A stretch of 64,000 nucleotides of DNA from Lumbricus terrestris (lineage: Eukaryota > Annelida > Clitellata > Crassiclitellata > Lumbricidae), in contig OX457050.1 of assembly GCA_949752735.1 (NCBI GenBank), forward strand, positions 38,850,510 to 38,914,509, written 5' to 3'. Under the pieces are notes generated by a model that searched no databases, had not been told where the DNA came from, and saw nothing but the letters and a program-made list of their open reading frames with translations. A program made the position numbers and the translations under genes. This document shows, in pieces, positions 21,560 to 31,669 of this stretch. Position 1 is the first letter of the stretch; each line of letters opens with the position of its first letter.

Positions 21560-21725
21560 AATTGTATTTAATCATAAATCTCACTACCGTCCATTCGTAA
21601 AAAATGGCGAGCGATAAGAGGTGAGTGCTCGTTGGTAATGGAAACTGGCTTTAAAAGTATGGTTCTGCCATCTGGTGAATACCATTGTAGTAATCATGAT
21701 ATTAATATCCAAGATTACATTTTAA
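21560..21725 (+). repeat. Dispersed repeat, right portion with ATGGCG and CCATCTGG
   Basis: CACTACCGTCCATTCGTAAA, AAAATGGCGAGCGATAA, GAAACTGGCTTTAAAAGTA and TGCCATCTGGTGAATA are nearly identical to 47505-47605. Confidence 0.7.
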
Positions 21726-21839
21726 AGCGCTACTCGAAAGCCAAGGGCTGGGCACCAGCTTATTCACCAGCGCTGCTTTGAGTCAAAAGGGTTGTCCGTA
21801 AGAATAATCCGTGGTGGTCCAGTGTAAAGGTTTCAAAAT

Positions 21840-22275
21840 AGGTTTACTATCGATACCGCGCACACAATACCGCGCACACAATACCGCGATTCACAAGACC
21901 GCGCACGATCATTACCGCGCACGATCATTACCGCGCACGATCATAATCGCATACAAGTATTTCAACATGCATCCAGCTTCTATTTCATATATAAAAATAC
22001 CTTCATCCAGCTTCTGTTTCTCATGCGTTATTTTCGACAATCCAGCTTCTATTTCACCTCTAGAATAATTTAATCCAGCTTCCATTTCTCAAGCGCTGGA
22101 CCAGTTGCATGATGGTTTTTTTAGATCTGACATAGAAGCTGGATGCATGTTGAAATACTTGTATGCGATTATCATCGTGCGCGGTAATGATCGTGCGCGG
22201 TCTTGTGAATCGCGGTATTGTGTGCGCGGTATCGTGTGCGCGGTATTGTGTGCGCGGTGCTGACCGGATACCTTC
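21840..22275. mobile_element. Foldback element with ATACCGCGCACACA terminal repeats
   Basis: Left arm (about 21857-21980): tandem ATACCGCGCACACA, then GCGCACGATCATTACC units, then CGCATACAAGTATTTCAACA. The right arm (22140-22262) is its near-complete inverse. The arms are about 120 bp. The centre is a short CCAGCTTC minisatellite. No clean duplication was seen. A CAACATGCATCCAGCTTCTA junction also occurs at 53322. Confidence 0.75.
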
Positions 22276-22289
22276 AAAATACTACCGTA

Positions 22290-22435
22290 AGCATTACCCC
22301 CCCGGTAGCTTGAATCCGGTTTAAGATTACTTGGAGGTATAAAGAAACCGGTTTCAAGATACCCTCGGGGGTAATTTGAAACCGGTTTCATCCTACCCTC
22401 TACGGTTTCATGTCATCCCCACAAAACAGGTATTT
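22290..22435. repeat. GAAACCGGTTTCAA repeat
   Basis: Palindromic AAACCGGTTTCAAGATACCC-type units occur about three times with CCCCCGGTAG and GGGGGTAATTT spacers. A related block is at 25205-25275 (TTTCAAATTACCCCC, CGGTAACTTGAAACTGG). Probably short foldback termini. Confidence 0.5.
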
Positions 22436-22439
22436 AATT

Positions 22440-22620
22440 GCATCCATTTAGATATTTCACCTATACAGAACATTCCCCCAGCTTCCATTTCACCTATACA
22501 GAGAACCTTCATCGAACTTACATTTCACCTATAAGAGAACCTTCATCTAGCTTCCATTTCTCTAGCGTCGTTTTCGTCAATCCAGATTCTATTTCACCTA
22601 TAGAGATCCTTTTTGTGGAT
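22440..22620. repeat. Minisatellite array, CCAGCTTCC orientation
   Basis: Five units such as CCCAGCTTCCATTTCACCTA with period near 37 bp. Confidence 0.75.
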
Positions 22621-22985
22621 CATTTGCTAATAATAATAATAATAAATCCACGTGATTTTATGACCTCTATTCACAATATGGATCCTTTTATCTATGAAAG
22701 AGACACCTTTTGTTCATTGTACCATGCGTCCGACCGAACGACACTACAAAGTGCATTGTATATCTGCACAAAGACCTAACAATGAATTACAGTAAACACC
22801 TATTGACACACAGACAGACAGCCATACGTACAAAAAACACAGAGAGAGACAGTCAGCCACAAGCGCACAAAATTTATGTTTGTATATCGGCATAGTAACA
22901 GCCCATCTAATATTATTTATATCACGACTAAGTGTCTCAGTCTTTTCTCAATATTCAACTTCATTTATTTATTTTCAATTACAAA

Positions 22986-24257
22986 TCAGCAAAGATCAGC
23001 AAATAATTCGTCAATTGGATAAAAGCGGTGGCTAGAACAATGCTCCAGAAATTCCTTCTCAATTTCAAACATTTCACCGCATATACCACATCCAAACGTA
23101 TTTTCCACAAATGGTTTTACATCCTCAGGTGATTCGATGTTGTCAATTAAATCACATTCTCGATGACGACTTTTTGATAGAGTTATTGTCATTTCATTGC
23201 AATCATGAGGCAATTTTCTTTGCATGCGTTCAAATGGTTTATCAATATCATCAGCACTGCACCGAATGAATGGAACAGATAGATTAGCATTTGATTCATT
23301 TTCCAATTTATTATCATTTCGCTGTATTAACTCATAGCATTTATGCTGTTTAGTTGAAGAACTGTCATCACAATAAGGTTTACTGCACATGTGTTGCATC
23401 TCATCTGTGTCAGTTCTGTGTTGATTTGGATCAATACCAAACTTATATGACTTCTGACTTAACTGGCGCCTGTTTGGTTTCTCTCCAGGATGAGTTCTCA
23501 TGTGTCTTTTCAGATTACTACCTTGAGTAAATGATTTCTGACAAATCTTACAATTGTGAGGTTTCTCACCAGTATGGGTCCTCATGTGTTTTTTCAGAGT
23601 ACCACGGTCAGTAAATAATTTCTGACACAACTGACACGTGTACAGTTTCTCCCCAGTATGGGTTCTCAAGTGTGTCTTCAGAGCACTGCTTTGAGTAAAC
23701 GATTTCTGACACAACTGACATTTGTATGGTTTCTCCATAGTATGGATTCTCGTGTGTACCTTTAGATGATAACCTCTATTAAATGATTTCTGACATAGCT
23801 GGCATTGGAACGGTTTCTCCCCAGTATGGGTTCTCATGTGCCTTATCAGATCACCATTTCGGATAAATGATTTCTGACATACCTGACATTGGTATGGTTT
23901 CTTTGCAGTGTGGATTTTCATGTGGCTTTTCAGATTACCACACTCAGCATATGACTTTTGACATAGCTGGTATTGGAACGGTTTATCTCCAGTGTGGATT
24001 TTCATGTGACTTTTCAGATGACCACTTTCAGTATATGACTTTTGACATACCTGGCAATGGTATGGCTTCTCCCCAGTGTGGAATTTCATGTGTCTTTTCA
24101 GACTACCACCTTCCGTAAATGACTTCTGACATACCTGGCATTGGTATGGTTTCTCCCCAGTGTGGATTTTTATGTGCTTTCTCAGATTATCACCTTCGGT
24201 AAATGACTTCAGACATATCTGACATTTGTGTGCTTTCTCTCTAGTATGGGTTTCCAT
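22986..24257 (-). CDS. C2H2 zinc-finger protein B (intact)
   Basis: A 423-residue protein from ATG 24257 (METHTREKAHKC; context AATATGG, same start as gene A). Nine finger units fill residues 10-260, joined by HTGEKPY-type linkers; eight keep all C2H2 ligands. Finger 4 has Tyr for the first Cys (FQYQLC), and a tenth unit (NRRQLSQKSYKFG) has lost its Cys residues. A low-complexity acidic tail of about 100 residues follows ([26 protein letters not shown]). The terminal C-x2-C-x12-H-x3-H module is [18 protein letters not shown]. Such proteins normally bind DNA in the nucleus; the target is unknown. No KRAB, BTB or SCAN domain. An AATAAATAAA tract follows the stop. The frame upstream of the start is a decayed finger. 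Confidence 0.88.
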   Translation of the reverse strand: METHTREKAHKCQICLKSFTEGDNLRKHIKIHTGEKPYQCQVCQKSFTEGGSLKRHMKFHTGEKPYHCQVCQKSYTESGHLKSHMKIHTGDKPFQYQLCQKSYAECGNLKSHMKIHTAKKPYQCQVCQKSFIRNGDLIRHMRTHTGEKPFQCQLCQKSFNRGYHLKVHTRIHTMEKPYKCQLCQKSFTQSSALKTHLRTHTGEKLYTCQLCQKLFTDRGTLKKHMRTHTGEKPHNCKICQKSFTQGSNLKRHMRTHPGEKPNRRQLSQKSYKFGIDPNQHRTDTDEMQHMCSKPYCDDSSSTKQHKCYELIQRNDNKLENESNANLSVPFIRCSADDIDKPFERMQRKLPHDCNEMTITLSKSRHRECDLIDNIESPEDVKPFVENTFGCGICGEMFEIEKEFLEHCSSHRFYPIDELFADLC

Positions 24258-24299
24258 ATTTACAGTCAATTTAGATTTGTTTTTCCTCACATAACTGAC

Positions 24300-25063
24300 A
24301 TTTTGAAAGGCTGCTCTCTATTAAGTTTTCTCACTGCAGCTGTCAGATTTTCACAATCAGTACACGGTTTCTTAAGTACGGTAACTTATGCAAAAACGGT
24401 TTCGCACGAAAATGGATTGTGTCCTTCAGTAAAATTACCAGAATATGCATCTGGTTCTTAGCACAATTAGCATTTTTGTGGCATAAATAGTATCTATTTG
24501 AAAACAAATAATGCAAGTTGTAGATTATTTCTGGTTCGGTGCATTGAAGTGCAACCTTTCTCAAGTTTCATTTCTCATTTATAAACTCTTGTGTAACAGA
24601 GTAAACAATTGCCCTCACAGGAAACATGAATTTTTGGGATGAAGTATTGAAGCCATAAATTAATGTAGAATAGCACACCCTAAAGCTCTTCAGTTGCAAT
24701 GTTTACTGAAGAAGAAAGAATTAATGGTTTCAAATCTGCTGGTAAATACGTCCACTCCAACGTTGTCTTTGATGCAGATCAATGATTGTAGGTCTACTCA
24801 AATGACCAAACTGAGAAGTTCTAACATACTGCTGTTCATCTTGATGCGCTTTCAATAAACTTGCGGAACCTATTAAGAAGAAGAAGAACATGAACATCTT
24901 AGTAAGAAACTGTGTTTCAAGCAAAAAATATATATTTTTTATCACCATTCAAAATGGAATGCTGATTCATGTTACATTAAGGTTAGAATTATTTCCATTC
25001 TTATATGAAGGAATAGGTGGTAAATGCATTAATAGCAAGCATTATAATTTAGTATTTATATTT
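24300..25063 (-). promoter_or_regulatory. Conserved 5' flank of zinc-finger gene B
   Basis: Homologous to 8340-8985 and 58540-59330. Shared blocks are AGTTTTCTCACTGCAGCTGT, CAGAATATGCATCTGG, GTTAGAACTTCTCAGTTTGG and ACCTACAATCATTGAT. It includes a decayed finger (TGTCAGTTATGTGAGG) just before the start codon. Unusually long retention of non-coding similarity suggests regulatory sequence or an untranslated exon. Confidence 0.5.
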
Positions 25064-25515
25064 TAGCGTTAGCAGGCGTTGCACGGGAAATTTAGGGTTT
25101 TCAATACTACTCCTCTGGAGTAGGCCTACCCAGCATTGACTGCAAAATTTCAGGTTTTCGCCACCCCTCCACCCCCAGGCTTCCCCAAAAAGCCACACAT
25201 GACCCGGTGCAAAGGTTTCAAATTACCCCCTCCTAAATACTACTTCCGGTAACTTGAAACTGGTTTCAGATTGCCTCCGGACACTAGATTTGCATCAATC
25301 ATCACATTTATTGCACTAAAAAAATCAGAAAAATCATCCCGCTTCCTGTTTTGGTCTAAAGATTTTCATCCGTCATCCCACTTCGTGGTTTGTTTTCAAT
25401 TTTTTGATCGAAAGAAAAAAAATAGCCTTGAAGCCATTTCTCCATTTTAAGTTCAACGCTAATTAATATCTCGGGTTTTAGAGTGAATTGAGGGCTGAAA
25501 ATAGTCGCGTTGACC
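25064..25515. other. Unassigned spacer with a GAAACTGGTTTCA block
   Basis: No gene. Contains the short repeat noted at 22290-22435 and a pair of TTTTCATCC(A/G)TCATCCC motifs near 25370. Confidence 0.35.
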
Positions 25516-25519
25516 TTAA

Positions 25520-26559
25520 CCCTCATCCGAACAAGCTAAAATGCAACTTAATTTGAACAAGGGGGGGTATGGCCAGACCCCCCGTTTTGATGTGGGTTTT
25601 TCATAGGAAATAGTAATTTTTATGTGCCAATTATGTAAGATGATATCAGAGTAACCCAAAACAACAATGTATCAGTCTCTTTATGCAATATAAATAAGTT
25701 TTATGATGAATTTGAAATTAAATGTTTAGTTACATTAATTTTCACGGTTTGTCATACATGTTCATCGTCGCAATAGTAGTCTATGTATAAAATTTGGATT
25801 TCAAAGTAAAGAAACCATCATTTTAGTAAAATTAGTACTGAATACTCTTATGAACAGAGTCAGCATGACTGTTTTCTTGAAAATATCTAAAACAAATAAT
25901 GGAACAGGACTAAACCTAATAATTATGTAAACACGTAGGCCTAAGCTTATCATACATAGGCCTAGTCCGTTAGCTGTTGCTTTCGGGTTTGTATGTCGAA
26001 TGAGGATGTCTTTCATCTCGGCTGTTATAAAACTGTCAAAACTATCTTGAATATTCTCAATGTATCCGTATTATTTTATTCCGCATCTTCTTTTATTGCA
26101 TTGTGCAACAGAGCACGCCCAATTGTCATTGCTTTTGTCTGCCAAAAATTATGCGGATCTTTACTTGTATTTAGGGCTCTCGGCTTCAATAGTATAGACA
26201 ATTTCGTCATCATTATCTTCACTATCAGGTCCAGTCTCATCATCATCTTCAATTTCAACATTGCCTTCATCATAAGAAACATCTGAATGTTGTTCTTCAG
26301 GCATTGGCATCTCTTCATATTCACATTCTTTATTGTTGCTCTCACTGTGTCCAAACTGTCATTATTGTAGTGTCGGCCAGTATTATCTTCAGAACTTCCA
26401 TACCACTAAACCGATTTGGTCGTTTAGATGTGCTAATTGTAGCTCATTAATATAGGAACAAAGTCATAAAAGCAATCTGAGAAAATTACACTCCTAAAAA
26501 AGTTATGCAGCAAATACATGGAGGGGGGTCTGGCCAGACCCCCCTTGTGCGGATGAGGG
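25520..26559. mobile_element. piggyBac-like element in TTAA
   Basis: TTAA lies at 25516-25519 and 26560-26563. Ends are CCCTCATCCGAACAAG and the complement of CTTGTGCGGATGAGGG. GGGGTCTGGCCAGACCCC, a perfect palindrome, is subterminal on the right, with a half copy on the left. It contains a decayed transposase remnant on the minus strand. Confidence 0.8.
26095..26350 (-). pseudogene. piggyBac-type transposase N-terminal acidic remnant
   Basis: Minus-strand translation gives about 55 residues dominated by Glu and Asp (VEIEDDDETGPDSEDNDDE), as in the N-terminal region of piggyBac transposases. A stop and a short Cys-rich stretch (CSVAQCNKRRCG) follow. The catalytic DDD core is absent. Identification rests mainly on the surrounding TTAA element. 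Confidence 0.45.
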
Positions 26560-27084
26560 TTAAAGTTTGAGTAACAATCAATTGCAAATATTTTTTTAAA
26601 CTGACGCTGTCATTTCCGTTCCTTTTCTGGGACGAGGAGTCAAAACACATCCGGAAACACAAACGGAATGACAAATTTTCAGACTTATAACAGAAGATTA
26701 TGGTGTCATTCCACGTCAACACAACCTGGGGTGTACACCACACCCCTCTGGGTTTGTCTGAAAAATGTTGTACATAAATTACATGCAATCTATATAAATA
26801 AAGAGAAGATTCTGTTGGTCTGTTTATCCGAAATGCAGTTCCACAGTTTTTGAGCTTTTCACTCCAAACCTTCACTACTGTGTCCGTCTCGGCATTGAAC
26901 ACGCATTGGAGGGGTTCGCGAATCTCTGACACCATGTGGGTCAAAAACCCTCATTTTCCCTGTTGGCCGATTCCCTCACAGGCTTATCACTGAACATTTC
27001 TTTCGGTCCCATACGCATAAAAGCTGCGGTTGACACTGTGTTAGAGGTGTTTAAGGCCAGCGATTTTGCCAGTCCGGATTTCAA

Positions 27085-27225
27085 GGGTGGCGTACCAGTG
27101 GAGGTCGGGGGTGGAGAGGAGTGTGGGGTGGAGGGACGAGGGGCGGTGGAATGGAGGAGGGTGGGGCCGTGGGGGCGGAGTGGAATGTTGGGGTCGGGGA
27201 GGGGTGGAGGAGTCGTTTATTCGGA
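27085..27225 (+). other. Strongly G-rich tract
   Basis: About 140 bp of GGGG-rich sequence on the plus strand (GGTCGGGGGTGGAGAGG, GGGGTCGGGGAGGGGTGGAGG) with many runs of three or more G. It could form G-quadruplexes; that is inferred from composition. Confidence 0.6.
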
Positions 27226-27239
27226 CATGAAAATGGAAT

Positions 27240-27805
27240 GATCCACAATGTTTCAACTGTCATATCTAAGCCAGGAAATGAACCAAAAGACTGATATTGT
27301 TGTCATGTAATCAGTTTCTTGTGCCTTTCCTAGACATGTAAAAATGTTGGTTTTATTTCTTGTGATTTTTAATTTATAAGTTTGTAAATATTGCGAAAAT
27401 ACCAATTTACATTTATTAGGACACATAATAGTATATTTTAGATTTACTCATATATACTTCTTTCATATGATAATGACTCACAATTTTCCATTTCAGACAT
27501 TGTTAATTATGGCAATAGATGAAAGTAAAAAAATATTTGGAGGATATCTAGCTATCTAAGTGAGTCATTATCATATGAAAGTGGATATACCTGAGATATA
27601 TACAATTATGCATGTCCGAATAAATATGTATACCGTTAATTGGCAGCTGTGTAATATTTACAAACTCATAAATTAAAAATCACAAGAAATGTAACCAACA
27701 TTCTTACATAACTAGAAAGAGCACAAGAAACTGACTACATGGCAACACTATCAGCCCTCTTGTTCATTTCCTGGCCTAGATATGATAGTCGAAACATTGT
27801 GGATC
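27240..27805. repeat. Large imperfect palindrome
   Basis: GATCCACAATGTTTC begins the left arm and GAAACATTGTGGATC ends the right. The inner match CATATGATAATGACTCAC (27464-27481) pairs exactly with 27560-27577. The arms are about 240 bp with an 80-bp centre. A third partial copy lies at 28140-28320. Confidence 0.8.
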
Positions 27806-27889
27806 ATGCTAATTCCCAATCATTTGGACATCTCTAAAACCTAAAAACTCATTATAATATTTTATAAAATAGAGACTGGTCAATCTTTT

Positions 27890-28115
27890 GTGTGGCGCGG
27901 TGGTATAGTGGTGGCGTCGCTGCCTTGAAGCCGGAAGGTTCGAGGTTCGAATCCACCTCGCCGCGTAAGGACCTTGGGCAAGTTCTTCACTCACAATTGC
28001 TCAGCGCTTCGGCGTGAAACTCCGAAGCAGTGTCCGCTCTGCATTCGGGAGCGCCTCTGAGTAGAAAGAGAACTTGAAGGGGCGCTATAACAAGTGCACA
28101 TACAAACAAACAAAA
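27890..28115 (+). mobile_element. CORE-like tRNA-derived SINE, full length
   Basis: tRNA head GGCGCGGTGGTATAGTGG, B box GGTTCGAATCC, then GACCTTGGGCAAGT, which matches the conserved centre of CORE-SINEs. The 3' region is GGAGCGCCTCTGAGTAG with GGGGCGCTATAACAAGTGC, and an (AAAC)n tail follows. Further copies: 34242-34458 (minus), 37889-37995, 3437-3527, 42325-42368 and a fragment near 48330. Confidence 0.82.
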
Positions 28116-29017
28116 CAAACATGCAGTTTTCATGTCCGAATAAATGTAAATTGGAATTTGCGCAGAAATTAAAAATTTGTAAATAAAAAATCACAAGGCA
28201 CACAACCAACATTCTTGCATACCTGGAAAGAGCATAAAAAACTGATTACATGACAACAATATCAGTCCTCTGGTTAATTTCCAGGCCTAGATGTAGCAGA
28301 CCAAACATTGTGGATCAAGCCATTCGCTTGTGACACAGTAATATTGGTCGACTTAAAAAAATAATTTTCCGGAAACTGAGCTGAACACCACCCAGAATTT
28401 TGCACAAATGAAGGATCCATAATATATGTGTAAATTCTCATCAATTTCAAAAGATACACATTGTCATTTTTTATGAGCTTTGGACTCAATTTTCACGATC
28501 ATGACAAGGAAAACATTCTTGGAAAGCACACTAAGGATGAAACTAATCAGGTGTTAACTATATCTGGTGAACACCAATGTGCCTCAATATAAAACCAGTA
28601 CAAGTAGTATTATTTCTCATTCCTGCCTGCTGACATGATTTCCAAAACCTGAGTGAGAATTGGCGTCTGTGCTATATTCACTATTTTCTTTATTAAAAAC
28701 AAAAAAATCCATCTAGGTTCTTGCAATTTTGGAAAGAGCAAAAAACTCATTGCCCAAAAAATATGTCAGCCCTTTAGCTCATTTCGTGGCCGTGATATAA
28801 CAGTAAAAATTGGTGTATCATCCCGTTTTCTCAGGGTACGTTTTTTTTATCATTAATGCAAGAAATTAATATATCGGTCAAATTTTGAGATATTCTGCTC
28901 AAATTTTCACTTTTATTCACTATATTGCATGTAGTTAATGCAACCAAATTTCAGAAAAATTCAAATAGGTGTGGTGGCAAATTGTCATTTTACTGGTTGA
29001 GTTGACATGGAATGACC

Positions 29018-30020
29018 TATTTTGAAGTTGTATTTGTAATGAGCATAGATTTTGGTGTGCGTAAATTATGCAAAATTAAAATTATTTGCAATCTTCTTAA
29101 TACATTAATCTCATGGTTAACCTCTGGGCTACCAGGGAAGTGGTTGTCCTCCCATAGGCTTTTCACAAATCAAACTTATTCCGTTTTTATGATGACCCCT
29201 ACCGTTCAAAAGTTATACCCGATATACCCAAGGTACCAGAGGGGTGGAAACCACCACCCATAGATTATCGACCATAACTTTTGCGCCATTTAATATGAAG
29301 AGACACAAATTATACCATTCTATAGAGGGAATGTGGGGCTACATTTCCATGCTCATTGAGTTGTCTTTTGACAACCGGAAGTGCTCACCAACATAAAAAA
29401 TAAATAAAAATGTGTGAAAATGTTGTTTTTTTTACAACGCAAGCCGATAATGTCTGCGTAAAGGTTTTCAGCGGCTACAACACGTTTTTTTTGGATTGAA
29501 CATAAAAAATGACTTATTACTAGTTTTTATAGCTGAACATTGGACTTTATTATATGCAAACTATTTTTTATAAATAAATCATGTATAAAACACACAGAAT
29601 TTAATATATCGACTGTATAGAGGACAAATGGATTATGTCCACATTTTTTCAAAATCCGTGTTGTTAGCGATTCTAATAGGTAATGGCATAAAACTTCAGG
29701 GCACAATAGTCATATGTCCTGCAAACGTCGTTTTCATGGTACAATACACAAGTTACAAATGTCGTATGTCCTCTTCGTAAAAATCCGCAGAGCACAAATG
29801 TGATATGTGGACATGCAACCTTTGTGCTCGGAGAAATACGGCCACTCATCTATTGTTTACGCTAATTCAATGCAAGATGGCGTCGAGCAAGTCGGCATGC
29901 TAACGGTTCGGGTTTGTTATTTTAGTAAATAATTAGCTTAAGTGTTATAAAGAGTTTATATTAAATGGACGTCATTATCTGCTCGTCGGTCTAAAGTGAT
30001 CAAAAAGATGAGTTTATAAA
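29018..30020. other. Unassigned AT-rich spacer
   Basis: No gene recognised. GCAAGATGGCGTCGAGCAAG near 29872 is a YY1-like site with an ATG that opens only a short frame. Confidence 0.3.
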
Positions 30021-30028
30021 GTCAAGTC

Positions 30029-30767
30029 GGCAATCCTGTCAACGGCGGTTTAAAATTATTTCACACTCAAATTCAGATAATATTATGTTCGCGGATGAAT
30101 CTATAGCAATAGCAGTCTGTATAGCATGGACCCCCTATAGTGAATAAAGTCATTACACGGCCTATATAGCGTAGGCCTATATACATGGCCCCGTATAGAA
30201 ATGGAAGCTGGATGATGGACATAATAGGTGAAATCAAAGCTGGACTAAATAGAAACAGAATAAAGGTGTTTTTTAACCGACAAAGAAGCTGGATTGATGA
30301 AAATAACACATTAAAAATGGAAGCATGATGAAAACAACGCTAGAGAAATGGGAGCTGGATGAAGGTTCTCTATAGGTGAAATGGAAGCTGGATTGACGAA
30401 AACAACGCTAGAGAAATGGAAGCTGGATGAAGGTTCTCCAGGTATAAGGAACCTTCATCCAGCTTCCATTTCTTAAGCGTTTTATCATTCATCCAGCTTC
30501 TATTTCAGATATATAAAAACCTTAATCCAGCTTATATTTCAGCTTTCTTTCACCATGCGTCTATCAATCAACCATTTTTCATCAATCCATCTTCTATTTG
30601 AGAAATAAATATACCTTAATCCAGCTTCCATTGAAGCTATAAAAATATATTAACCGGCTTCCATTTCTCAAGCGTTCTCAGGACATTACATCACAAAGTA
30701 GAGTCATCGGCGAACATATCTGAATTTGAGTGTGAAATAATTTAAAACCGCCGTTGACAGGATTGCC
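30029..30767. mobile_element. TIR element carrying the minisatellite, TSD GTCAAGTC
   Basis: TIRs GGCAATCCTGTCAACGGCGG continue through TTTAAATTATTTCACACTC to about 55 bp. GTCAAGTC lies at 30021-30028 and 30768-30775. The array at 30190-30665 switches from GAAGCTGGAT orientation to CCAGCTTC near 30450, making an inverted minisatellite. No coding capacity. Confidence 0.9.
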
Positions 30768-30775
30768 GTCAAGTC

Positions 30776-31011
30776 GCGATTATCAGATGTTCGCTTCACT
30801 TGCGAAGTCATCATCGTCAATGGCCTTAATCTCGAGTTCAACGTCACACACTGTGAATACCAATTGTAAGTTGACCACAATATTACATCAGTATTTCCAT
30901 ATTTGACCAGTAGCGGGTTGTAAATTGCCTTTAATCGTAAATTGTGTTATGTTTTGGTATGGCAATAGACTATGATTTATTTCTCAGGCGTTTACCACGC
31001 TAACGGATAGG
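30776..31011. other. Spacer
   Basis: Unassigned sequence continuing the host DNA split by the preceding element. Confidence 0.3.
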
Positions 31012-31410
31012 GTAAACGTGTATTTTAGTATCGTAAATTATTTTCGCGCTTATAATGGCACAAAAAGCGGCTTAACATATTTCTGCCAACGTGCTATTGC
31101 CTAACTGATGTATTATTGGTAAACGTGTATTTTAGTATCGTAAATTATTTTCACGCTTATAATGCCTCAAAAAGCGCAGCAAATTATTCCAAACAGCGTA
31201 CATTTGACCAACTCATGGAACAGCATACTTAAAATTGGTTAAGAACAAGAATATTGAAAGAAAATGTGTTTTTAAAATGTCACATTTCCCATGCGAAATC
31301 ACCGTTCGAATCGCCAATGAACCCCAACACCACCGGAAGTCGCCGCTGGTGCGTGTCCAAACCATCGACGTATATTGTGCGACTATAAATAGCGTGAAAG
31401 TCAAGACTTC
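31012..31410. mobile_element. Two GGTAAACGTGTATTTTAG left ends in tandem
   Basis: GGTAAACGTGTATTTTAGTA starts near 31010 and again near 31110, each followed by CGTAAATTATTTTC and a TTATAATG...CAAAAAGCG block. The second continues through AAATGTCACATTTCCCATGC, CACCGGAAGT and CATCGACGTATATTG. This matches 36412-36701 in reverse. No right ends were found. Confidence 0.6.
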
Positions 31411-31429
31411 GGTCCTAAGTTCAAAATGA

Positions 31430-31546
31430 GAAATGGAAGCTGGATGAAGGTTCCATTTTTAATAAAATAGAAGCTGGATTAACGCGAAATTCCAAGTCTC
31501 AGCAATAACCTGAATAATTTGGGACTCTAAACTACCCAATTACCCA
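31430..31546. mobile_element. End fragment of a GGTAATTGGG-type element
   Basis: GAAATGGAAGCTGGATGAAG units, the CTCAGCAATAACCTGAATAA block and TTTGGGACTCTAAACTACCC then AATTACC match the array-side end of 46224-46726, reversed. The other terminus is missing. Confidence 0.65.
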
Positions 31547-31547
31547 G

Positions 31548-31660
31548 CTTCCATTACTTACACGTTTCTTCGTCAATCCAGCCTCCATTTCACCTGTAAA
31601 AGGTCTTCATCCAGCTTCCATTACTTAAAGGTTTTTCGTCAATCCAGCTTCCATTTATAT
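31548..31660. repeat. Minisatellite array, CCAGCTTCC orientation
   Basis: Three to four units (CCAGCTTCCATTACTTA, CGTCAATCCAGCCTCC), opposite in orientation to the preceding fragment. Confidence 0.75.
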
Positions 31661-31669
31661 ACTGCACTT

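Larger units (their letters stand above)
26702..29017. mobile_element. TIR element with GGTGTCATTCCACGTCAAC ends
   Basis: Starts GGTGTCATTCCACGTCAAC and ends in the complement of GGTCATTCCATGTCAACTCA. TAT borders both ends, too short to prove a duplication. It contains a G-rich tract, a 566-bp palindrome, a SINE and AGATATTCTGCTCAAATTTT blocks. Related ends occur near 56000 and 57300, where TTGACACGGAATGACCC and TTTGAATTGACC follow the same blocks. Superfamily not identified. Confidence 0.5.

Noticed and set aside
22986..24290. Start of gene B at 24290
   Set aside because: The codon there is GTG within a decayed finger; ATG 24257 has a good context and matches the start of gene A.
26936..27263. 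Gly- and Pro-rich frames in the G-rich tract
   Set aside because: Low-complexity consequences of the G runs, with no conserved motif.
26702..29017. TAT as a 3-bp target duplication
   Set aside because: Too short to be informative in AT-rich DNA.
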